This document shows, in pieces, positions 55,512-62,686 of a stretch of 64,000 nt of DNA (its first letter is position 1; each line of letters opens with the position of its first letter). This DNA comes from an uncultured Lachnospiraceae bacterium (lineage in GTDB: Bacteria; Bacillota; Clostridia; Lachnospirales; Lachnospiraceae), in NCBI GenBank assembly GCA_902768735.1, contig CACXMK010000009.1, forward strand, positions 1-64,000. Reading direction: 5' to 3'. A program made the position numbers and the translations under genes. Below the pieces are notes generated by a model, which saw nothing but the letters and a program-made list of their open reading frames with translations, did not search any database and was not told where the DNA came from.

Positions 55512-55564
55512 CAATGAGCCATGCTTCGACAAGCCGGCAGTGAAATTGTCAGCATGGCTCATTG
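55512..55564 (+). other. Strong hairpin in the leader of the polyprenyl synthase gene
   Basis: A perfect 14-bp inverted repeat (55512-55525 with 55551-55564), extended inside by GACAA/TTGTC. No T-run follows, so it is not a standard terminator on the plus strand. It ends 53 bases before the start codon at 55618. Confidence 0.6.
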
Positions 55565-55617
55565 TCTCACAAAAAAAGAACTCACAGAAAAGCCATGCAT
55601 TTATAAAGGATGGTGCG

Positions 55618-56598
55618 ATGCACAGATTTGACATCGGATTAGCGGAAGAACTGAAGATCGTGGAGAAATATCTGCAGGAGTTTCTGGGCGCGGAAGGGAG
55701 CGTCTCCCAGATCCGCGATATCCTGCAGGATATAGCGCTCTCCGGCGGAAAGAGGCTTCGTCCGCAGCTCCTTCTTCTTGCGGCGCAGTTCGGGCCGCAG
55801 TATGAAGAAAAAAAAGAGAGGCTGTGCTGCCTTGCTGCGCTTGTTGAGATGGTTCACGCGGCTTCCCTGGTCCATGACGATATCGTGGACGACTCCCCGA
55901 CGCGCAGAGGCAGGAGCTCTATTCAGTCCAAGTACGGAAAAGACAGGGCTGTCTATGCCGGAGATCTTCTTCTGAGCCGCATCGTAAAGCAGCTTTTCAA
56001 AGAGCGTTTTTACCGGGTGGGAGAACTGTTTGGACGGGCTGTGGAGGAGATGTGTCTCGGAGAGCTCGGGCAGATGGAATGTCTTTTTGATGCGGATGTG
56101 GAGGTCGAACGCTACCTGCGGAATGTGGACGGCAAAACAGCGGCGCTGTGCAGGCTCGCCTGCAGCGCGGGCGCGCTTGAAAGCGGCGCGTCACAGGAGA
56201 CGGCAGCGCACCTGGTCGCTTTCGGAGAGAATTTCGGCAGACTGTTCCAGATCCACGACGATCTGCTTGACTATGTATCGGATGCCTGTTCAGAAGGAAA
56301 ACCGGTCATGATGGATTTTAAGAGCGGCATCCTGACGCTGCCCGTTCTTTACGCGCTAAAGACAGAGGCGGCAGGGGAGGGGATCCGGTCCCTGCTTGAA
56401 AAGGCCAGGCAAGGGATTTTTACGGAGGATGACAGCGGGGAGTTGGGAAGGCTCGTCCGCGATTCCGGCGGCATCGCAGAGGCGCGGCGAGATTTAGAAC
56501 GGTATGCGGAGGCGGCGTTCGAAGCCCTGGATCAGCTTCCGCCCTGCCGTGCGCGGGAAATCCTCGCGGCACTGGCCGCGCGGCTCTCGCGAGACTGA
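55618..56598 (+). CDS. Polyprenyl diphosphate synthase
   Basis: 326 residues. Trans-isoprenyl diphosphate synthase: first Asp-rich motif HDDIVDDSPTRRG and second FQIHDDLLDYVSD followed by GKPVMMDFKSGILTLPV. Makes the long polyprenyl tail for quinones (or the undecaprenyl-like precursor in some bacteria). ATG 55618 with AAAGGA is right for the family; an earlier in-frame start lies within the hairpin. Together with menA and menG it completes tail synthesis, attachment and methylation of menaquinone. It resembles the large-subunit (HepT/IspB) type by length. Confidence 0.9.
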   Translation: MHRFDIGLAEELKIVEKYLQEFLGAEGSVSQIRDILQDIALSGGKRLRPQLLLLAAQFGPQYEEKKERLCCLAALVEMVHAASLVHDDIVDDSPTRRGRSSIQSKYGKDRAVYAGDLLLSRIVKQLFKERFYRVGELFGRAVEEMCLGELGQMECLFDADVEVERYLRNVDGKTAALCRLACSAGALESGASQETAAHLVAFGENFGRLFQIHDDLLDYVSDACSEGKPVMMDFKSGILTLPVLYALKTEAAGEGIRSLLEKARQGIFTEDDSGELGRLVRDSGGIAEARRDLERYAEAAFEALDQLPPCRAREILAALAARLSRD

Positions 56599-56623
56599 TC
56601 CGGAGAGAGACAGGTAATGATAG

Positions 56624-56695
56624 AAGAGACCGGCTGTATACCCGGCGGAGAGCACCAGAGTATAGGGAGCTCCCGCCGGGCATATAGCCGGTCTT
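56624..56695 (+). terminator. Long hairpin terminator after the polyprenyl synthase
   Basis: Arms of about 25 bases with small bulges (56628-56653 with 56669-56695) and a short T stretch; the weak T-run lowers certainty. Confidence 0.6.
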
Positions 56696-56837
56696 AAACT
56701 ATGCCAATAAGTCAGTCTGCCGGTTCGCTCTTGTGCGGGGCGGTATTTCGTTGTAGAATATTTCGATGTCAGCACGATACGTGCGATAAAAAAATATACG
56801 ACGCAAACAGTAGATGCGATTCAAAATGGAGGATACG

Positions 56838-58001
56838 ATGTTTAAATACGCATGCCTTAACAATATATCCGAAAAAGGCCTGGAGAATTTTACGCCCGCT
56901 TATGAAAAGACTGATGACATTGCGGAAGCACAGGGAGTCCTGGTGCGCAGTGCTGCCATGCACGACATGACCTTTTCCCCTTCGCTCCTTGCGATCGCAA
57001 GAGCCGGCGCCGGTGTCAACAATATTCCGGTTGACCGCTGCGCGAGAGAAGGGATCGTCGTCTTTAATACGCCCGGCGCGAACGCGAACGGCGTAAAGGA
57101 AATGGTCCTGGCGGGGATGCTCCTTGCCTCCAGAGATATCGTTGAAGGCGTTGACTGGGTCCGCTCCAACTGGAACAACAAGGACATCGCCAAGACAGCG
57201 GAGAAAGAGAAGAAGAAATTCGCGGGCACGGAGCTCGCCGGAAAGCGTCTTGGCATCATCGGCCTTGGCGCGATCGGCGTTCGCGTAGCGAATATGGCGG
57301 TTGAACTGGGCATGGACGTTTTTGGCTACGACCCGTATGTGTCCGTGGACGCGGCATGGCACCTGAACAGGAAGATCACGCATGTTTTCGACCTTAACGA
57401 GATCTACGACCGCTGCGATTTCATCACGATCCATGTGCCTGCGCTGCCCTCCACAAAGGGTATGATCAGCAGGGAAGCGGTCAAGAAGATGAAAAAGGGC
57501 GTGATCCTTATCAACATGGCGAGGGACGTGCTTGTCGACGAGGAAGCGGTCATCGAAGCGATCGAAGCCGGCAAGGTCCGCCGATATGTGTCTGATTTCC
57601 CCAATCCCACCGTAGCAGGAAGACGGGGCTGCATCACGACGCCGCATCTTGGCGCCTCAACAGAGGAGTCGGAGGATAACTGCGCGGTGATGGCGGTTGA
57701 GGAGCTGATGGATTATCTTGAGAACGGAAATATCAGGAACAGCGTCAATTATCCCGCCTGCAGCATGGGCGTCTGCAAGACCACGAGCCGCATTGCCATC
57801 TTCCACGAGAACAAAGTCAACATGATCAACCAGCTGACGACGCTCATCGGAGGAAGTGGGATGAACATCTCGGAGATGGCCAGTAAATCTAAAGGTGACG
57901 TGGAATACACGATGTTTGACCTCGATACGGAAGCTACGAAGGAGCTCGCGGATAAGATCGCAGGGGTGCCCGGCGTTTACAGAGTGCGCATTATCAAATA
58001 A
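56838..58001 (+). CDS. serA: D-3-phosphoglycerate dehydrogenase
   Basis: 387 residues. NAD-dependent D-2-hydroxyacid dehydrogenase of the serine pathway. Motifs: VLVRSAAMHD, GAGVNNIPVD, NAD loop LGIIGLGAIGVRVAN, the Arg in LINMARDVLVD, catalytic His in TTPHLGASTEESEDN, and a C-terminal ACT domain (INQLTTLIGGSGMNISEMAS), which usually senses serine. ATG 56838 has GGAGG five bases upstream; ATG 56814 lies before it. serC is not adjacent, the typical partner in clostridia. Confidence 0.92.
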   Translation: MFKYACLNNISEKGLENFTPAYEKTDDIAEAQGVLVRSAAMHDMTFSPSLLAIARAGAGVNNIPVDRCAREGIVVFNTPGANANGVKEMVLAGMLLASRDIVEGVDWVRSNWNNKDIAKTAEKEKKKFAGTELAGKRLGIIGLGAIGVRVANMAVELGMDVFGYDPYVSVDAAWHLNRKITHVFDLNEIYDRCDFITIHVPALPSTKGMISREAVKKMKKGVILINMARDVLVDEEAVIEAIEAGKVRRYVSDFPNPTVAGRRGCITTPHLGASTEESEDNCAVMAVEELMDYLENGNIRNSVNYPACSMGVCKTTSRIAIFHENKVNMINQLTTLIGGSGMNISEMASKSKGDVEYTMFDLDTEATKELADKIAGVPGVYRVRIIK

Positions 58002-58079
58002 CAGACACCGGCGCCCGGAAGACGAAATGACAGAAAGAATGACCTGATGCGGAGGGACGTGACCGGAAAGGAAAGCGCT

Positions 58080-59363
58080 ATGCCTGCGAACAATACAATG
58101 TATGAATACCTGAGCTGGAGAGGAGACCTCACATTTGCGGCGGATCCCTTTAACGAGGTGGACAACCTCATCCTCGCACAGTTGTCATATGTGGATTTTG
58201 ACGGGATCGTCCCCGAGGACGGCGAGAACAAAATAGAGATCGGCGAGGCATGCCGGCTCTACTGGCTGATGCACACGGAGGAGGAGATAAGGAGCAGGGA
58301 GAGTTTTGTCAAGCTGGCGCCCTTCCTCCTGGAGCCTGTTGCGGAGAGCAGAAGATTCCGCGGCACCAAGCTTTCCGGCTACGTCAACAACATCAATAAG
58401 GACGCGCAGGCACAGATGTCAGCGATCCGGTTCGAGCTGGAAGACGGCACGATCTATGTGGCGTTTCGCGGAACGGACGAGACGCTGATCGGCTGGAAGG
58501 AAGACTTTAACCTGAGCTTCATGTCCAGGACAGAAGGGCATCGGCTCGCTGTGGAATATTTGAGGAATCATTTCCTGAACACGGACCTCCGTCTCAGGGT
58601 GGGAGGACACTCCAAGGGCGGCAATTTTGCCGTTTATGCATCCGCCTTTGCGGGGCCGGAAGTCGAGCGGCAGATCTTTGAGGTGTATACCAACGATGGG
58701 CCGGGATTCCAGGAAGAGATTACCAAGACGGAAGAATACCACAGGATCCTCTCGAAAGTGATCAGCATCATCCCCGGAGAATCGGTGATCGGGTGTCTTT
58801 TGGACTCCAATTTTACACCCTGTGTCGTAAAGAGCTCTGCTTTCGGCATCATGCAGCACGACGCGATGACCTGGCAGGTCATGGGAAACCGGTTTGTAAG
58901 GACAGAGCGCTCGGAAAACAGCATCTTCTTCGAAAAGGTCATAACGGAATGGCTCGACAAAGTGAATGACGAAAGGGCGATCGTAGATCAGATCTTCGGC
59001 ATACTGTTTGCGACGGGAGCAGATACCATCAAAGAAGTGAAGTCCTCGGACCTGCGGGGATTTTTGGAGATGTTCCAATCCGCGAAGAACCTGCCCAAAG
59101 AGGACAAAAAAGAGATAACACAGGCCTTTAGCGAGCTTTTCAGGACCGGCGAGAGGACTTTCTACGAGCAGCTCGAGAACATTGACAGGAACATACCCGA
59201 TTTTATCAGAAGGTGGGCGGCAAAGAAAGGCGACGCGATCGATAAGAAAGAGGACTCACTGGAGCAGAAAGCCATTGAACAGAGCATCGAAGAGAAGAGC
59301 ACCACTGGGCAGAGCGAACAGGAACCGATCGCGGAAGAGGAATCCGGAGCAGAGGAGGCATGA
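58080..59363 (+). CDS. DUF2974 (Mbeg1-like) alpha/beta hydrolase
   Basis: 427 residues, cytoplasmic. Looks like the DUF2974/Mbeg1 family of lipase-like alpha/beta hydrolases: YLSWRGDLTFAADPFNEVDN at the start, YVAFRGTDETLIGWKEDF (oxyanion region), and the nucleophile elbow VGGHSKGGNFAVYA with Ser. The last 40 residues are a Glu/Gln/Ser-rich tail. Natural substrates are unknown. ATG 58080 has GGAAAGGA upstream; ATG 58047 is possible. It overlaps the Nudix gene by ATGA and starts a tight three-gene group (DUF2974, Nudix, pseudouridine synthase). Confidence 0.85.
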   Translation: MPANNTMYEYLSWRGDLTFAADPFNEVDNLILAQLSYVDFDGIVPEDGENKIEIGEACRLYWLMHTEEEIRSRESFVKLAPFLLEPVAESRRFRGTKLSGYVNNINKDAQAQMSAIRFELEDGTIYVAFRGTDETLIGWKEDFNLSFMSRTEGHRLAVEYLRNHFLNTDLRLRVGGHSKGGNFAVYASAFAGPEVERQIFEVYTNDGPGFQEEITKTEEYHRILSKVISIIPGESVIGCLLDSNFTPCVVKSSAFGIMQHDAMTWQVMGNRFVRTERSENSIFFEKVITEWLDKVNDERAIVDQIFGILFATGADTIKEVKSSDLRGFLEMFQSAKNLPKEDKKEITQAFSELFRTGERTFYEQLENIDRNIPDFIRRWAAKKGDAIDKKEDSLEQKAIEQSIEEKSTTGQSEQEPIAEEESGAEEA

Positions 59364-59980
59364 CGAAATTAGAGAAAATACGCGAGACAGCAGCCGGGAG
59401 AAGATTTGAGGAGATCCGACCGGTCACACGCAGCAACGCGGTGCTGATCCCCCTTATAGAGGAGGGAGGAGAACCGGCTATCCTCTTCGAAGTCCGGCAG
59501 ACCGGGATCAGGCAAGGCGGGGAGATCTGCTTTCCTGGAGGAATGATCGAGGAAGGGGAAAACGCACTGGAAGCCGCGGCGAGAGAGACTGCGGAAGAAC
59601 TGCTGCTCCCGCAGGAAAACATCGAAGTGATCGCGCCGATGCACAGTATGTCAGGTCCGGGCGGAGCGAGGATCAGCTCCTGCCTTGGTATTCTGAACGG
59701 GTATCAGGGTACTTTTTCGAAGGAAGAGGTGGATCATGTCTTCACGGTTCCCCTCAGCTGGTTTGCCGCGCATCCGCCGAGGATGAGTTCCGGCGAAATG
59801 GCGGTCCGGACCGCGGAAGATTTTCCGTACGAGCTTCTGCCCGGCGGACGGAACTACCCGTGGCGCAGTATCCCGCGCCGCTTTTATTTCTATGAGAGCG
59901 AAGGCGGCGTGATCTGGGGCATCACGGCGGAACTTCTTTATCACGCGCTGAAAGTGCTGTTGGGGGAGGACCGGCAATGA
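59360..59980 (+). CDS. Nudix hydrolase, CoA-pyrophosphatase-like
   Basis: 206 residues. Nudix box GGMIEEGENALEAAARETAE followed by EL, with REx2EE core, preceded by RQTGIRQGGEICFP, which is the NudL/CoA pyrophosphatase pattern. Such enzymes cut CoA and acyl-CoA to 4'-phosphopantetheine and ADP. Overlaps both neighbours by 4 bases (ATGA), so translation is coupled. Substrate is inferred from the motif only. Confidence 0.88.
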   Translation: MTKLEKIRETAAGRRFEEIRPVTRSNAVLIPLIEEGGEPAILFEVRQTGIRQGGEICFPGGMIEEGENALEAAARETAEELLLPQENIEVIAPMHSMSGPGGARISSCLGILNGYQGTFSKEEVDHVFTVPLSWFAAHPPRMSSGEMAVRTAEDFPYELLPGGRNYPWRSIPRRFYFYESEGGVIWGITAELLYHALKVLLGEDRQ

Positions 59981-60996
59981 GCCGCAGACTGTGTTTTGAC
60001 ATCTCGAAGGAGATGACGGGAATGACGATCCGCCAGTTCCTGCAGGAGGAGCTGGCCTTTTCAGCGCACCAGATCAGCCGCCTGAAGTTTCAGGAGGAGG
60101 GGATCCGGGTGGACGGGGAGAAAGCGTATGTCAGCCATGTCCTTAAAGAGGGAGAAGTGCTGACGGTCGGTCTCACCGAACAGGTGCTCCGCAGAGAGAC
60201 GGAGGGCGGAAAGCCGGCCAGGATCTGGGAAGCGCCGGCGCCGGAACTTGCCGCATTTCCCCTAAAAGTTCTCTATGAGGACGAGGATCTCCTGATCGTG
60301 GACAAACCGGCCGGAATGGTCTGCCACCCCTCTCCGGGGCATTACAGCGACACTCTGGCCAATCAGGCGGCGGCTTATCTGGGAGGCACGGGAACGGAGA
60401 TGGACATGCGCGTGACCGGACGACTGGACCGGGAGACATCAGGGATCGTGACGTTTGCCAAAAATACCGAAGCGGCGGCAATGATCCAAAGACAGCGTGC
60501 GGCCGGGCGCCTTCGCAAGATCTACCTTGCGCTTGCAGAAGGGTTTTTCGAAGCGGACGAGGGTGTCGTGGACGTCCCGCTCAGACGGCGGGCGCCCGGA
60601 TCTCATCACATGGTATGCGCGCAGGACGGAAAGCCTGCAAAGACATTCTACCGCGTGCTGGCCCGCACACAGGGACCTGACGGAAATCCACGTACAATAC
60701 TGGCCTGCCGGATCGAACACGGAAGAACGCACCAGATCCGGGTCCACATGGCACATATCGGCCATCCGCTGGCGGGAGATCCTCTGTACGGTATCTCCGG
60801 AGCGGAGAGGGATAGCGCGGATACAGACATACATAATACTTCAGCCAGAGATCCGCACAGGGAACCGATGGGGCTCCATGCCTACAGGCTCTCTTTTTTT
60901 CACCCATTCAGAGAAGCCAAAATAGAGATCCGCGCAGAGATTCCCGGCTGGATCGGTACAGTTCACAAAAATTACATAGAAACCATCGAGATTTAA
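59977..60996 (+). CDS. RluA/RluD-family pseudouridine synthase
   Basis: 339 residues. N-terminal S4-like domain (SAHQISRLKFQEEGIRVDG), then the synthase domain with the motif VDKPAGMVCHPSPGH, catalytic Asp in VTGRLDRETSGIV, and CRIEHGRTHQIRVHMAHIGH, the RluA-family signature. Modifies uridines in 23S rRNA or tRNA. Starts with a 4-base overlap with the Nudix gene. Which RNA site it serves cannot be read from sequence. Confidence 0.92.
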   Translation: MSRRLCFDISKEMTGMTIRQFLQEELAFSAHQISRLKFQEEGIRVDGEKAYVSHVLKEGEVLTVGLTEQVLRRETEGGKPARIWEAPAPELAAFPLKVLYEDEDLLIVDKPAGMVCHPSPGHYSDTLANQAAAYLGGTGTEMDMRVTGRLDRETSGIVTFAKNTEAAAMIQRQRAAGRLRKIYLALAEGFFEADEGVVDVPLRRRAPGSHHMVCAQDGKPAKTFYRVLARTQGPDGNPRTILACRIEHGRTHQIRVHMAHIGHPLAGDPLYGISGAERDSADTDIHNTSARDPHREPMGLHAYRLSFFHPFREAKIEIRAEIPGWIGTVHKNYIETIEI

Positions 60997-61005
60997 GAAA
61001 CAGAT

Positions 61006-61035
61006 TTGTGCATAATGCGTTATGATTAGTATAAT
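61006..61035 (+). promoter_or_regulatory. Candidate promoter of the HAD/lar genes
   Basis: TTGTGC (61006-61011) and TATAAT (61030-61035), 18-base spacer, 25 bases before the HAD start codon. Confidence 0.5.
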
Positions 61036-61060
61036 GGTTTAAAGAAGGAGCTGGCGGAGA

Positions 61061-61891
61061 ATGTCGGAGAACTTGAGAGAACGGTATAGGGTCAATCAGG
61101 ACCCGGAGGGGATCCTTCGGGGGATCCGGAATTTCTGCCTGGATATGGATGGAACGGTCTACCTGGATTCTGTCTGGATCGACGGGGCAGCGGACTTTCT
61201 TGCGAAGCTCACCGCGTCCGGCAGAAAATACTGCTTCATGACCAATAATTCCTCGAAGAGCGCCGGGATCTATGTGGAAAAGCTGATGAACATGGGACTT
61301 ACGATCGACCCTGAGAAGCAGCTGATCACGTCCGGACACGCGACAGTGAGATATCTTCAGCGGGTGTTTCCCGGAAAGAGGGTGTATCTGTTCGGAAACC
61401 CAATGGTCAAGATGGAATTTGAGAAAAGGGGGATCCTCATCGACGAGGAGAATCCGGAAGTGGTGGTGACAAGCTTCTGCACAAGTTTTCATTACCGGGA
61501 CCTCTGCAGGCTCTGCGATCTCGTGAGGGAGGGGCTGCCCTATGTGGCGACGCACCCCGATTTCAACTGTCCTACGAAGACCGGTTTTATCCCGGATATC
61601 GGATCCCTTTCCGCTTATGTGGAAGCTTCCACGGGCAGAAGGCCTGATCAGGTGGTCGGAAAGCCGGAAGCAGAGATCATTGAGTACGCGCTGGAAATGC
61701 TGGGAGCGCGAAAGGAAGAGACCTGCGTTATCGGGGACCGCCTTTACACGGACGTCAAGTCCGGTGTGAACAACGGCCTGACAGGAATCCTTGTACTGAG
61801 CGGAGAGGCGAATCTGAAAGACATCCCATTCTCGGATGTGAGACCGCATCTGGTTTTTGATTCCGTGAAAGAGATGATCCCGTTTCTCTGA
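61061..61891 (+). CDS. HAD-IIA (NagD-like) phosphatase
   Basis: 276 residues. HAD motif I FCLDMDGTVYLD with nucleophile Asp, motif II CFMTNNSSKSA, Lys in VVGKPEAEII, and motif III CVIGDRLYTDVKSGVNNG. This is the NagD/4-nitrophenylphosphatase group, hydrolysing small phosphate esters. It precedes larB by 36 bases on the same strand, possibly in one transcript; a role in removing phosphate from a cofactor intermediate is only a thought. Confidence 0.92.
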   Translation: MSENLRERYRVNQDPEGILRGIRNFCLDMDGTVYLDSVWIDGAADFLAKLTASGRKYCFMTNNSSKSAGIYVEKLMNMGLTIDPEKQLITSGHATVRYLQRVFPGKRVYLFGNPMVKMEFEKRGILIDEENPEVVVTSFCTSFHYRDLCRLCDLVREGLPYVATHPDFNCPTKTGFIPDIGSLSAYVEASTGRRPDQVVGKPEAEIIEYALEMLGARKEETCVIGDRLYTDVKSGVNNGLTGILVLSGEANLKDIPFSDVRPHLVFDSVKEMIPFL

Positions 61892-61927
61892 AACGGAAAG
61901 GCTATTATATAGCTGAAAGGTTTATAG

Positions 61928-62686
61928 ATGGAAACAAGAGAGATACTCGAACTCGTAAAGAGCGGAGCTATGAGCGTGGAAGAGGCGGAAGGCCGCTTCC
62001 GCAGGCAGCCCTTCGAGGATTTGGGGTTTGCCAAACTGGACAGACACAGGGAGATCCGGTCCGGATTTCCGGAAGTGATCTTCTGCAGCGGGAAGCCGGA
62101 CGCGTTCCTGCTCTCTATTTATCAGAGAATGGTGGAGGAGGAGGGACAGGCCTTTGGCACAAGAGCCAGCGAGCAGCAGTATAAACTGATCCGGGAAGTG
62201 CTCCCTGAAGTACAGTACGACCCGGTCTCAAGGATCCTGAAACTGGAAAAAGAAGATAAAGAGAGGGTTGGCCTGATCGCGGTGGTCACCGGGGGAACAG
62301 CGGATATCCCTGTAGCGGAGGAAGCCGCGCAGACGGCTGAGTATTTTGGCGCGAGAGTAGAGCGCATTTACGATGTCGGCGTCAGTGGGATCCATCGCCT
62401 GCTCGCGCAGACACAGAAACTGCAGGAGGCGAACTGCGTTGTCGCAATAGCGGGAATGGAAGGGGCGCTCGCCAGTGTGGTGGGCGGTCTTGTGAGTAAT
62501 CCGGTCATCGCCGTGCCCACGTCAGTGGGCTACGGAGCCAATTTCGGAGGGCTGTCAGCCCTGATGACGATGATCAATTCCTGCGCGAACGGAGTCGCAG
62601 TCGTCAATATTGATAACGGGTACGGCGCCGGCTACATGGCGACACAGATCAACCGCCTTGCCTGTGGAAGGAACCGGGAGCTATGA
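61928..62686 (+). CDS. larB: Nickel-pincer cofactor biosynthesis protein LarB
   Basis: 252 residues. N-terminal extension followed by the PurE-like domain: KLDRHREIRSGFPEVIFCSG, IAVVTGGTADIPVAEEAA, IYDVGVSGIHRLL, CVVAIAGMEGALASVVGG and VPTSVGYGANFGGLSALM, all LarB hallmarks. LarB carboxylates nicotinic acid adenine dinucleotide and releases AMP, first step of the nickel-pincer cofactor of lactate racemase (LarA). The stop overlaps larC by 4 bases. larE and larA are not seen here and may lie beyond the window. Confidence 0.93.
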   Translation: METREILELVKSGAMSVEEAEGRFRRQPFEDLGFAKLDRHREIRSGFPEVIFCSGKPDAFLLSIYQRMVEEEGQAFGTRASEQQYKLIREVLPEVQYDPVSRILKLEKEDKERVGLIAVVTGGTADIPVAEEAAQTAEYFGARVERIYDVGVSGIHRLLAQTQKLQEANCVVAIAGMEGALASVVGGLVSNPVIAVPTSVGYGANFGGLSALMTMINSCANGVAVVNIDNGYGAGYMATQINRLACGRNREL

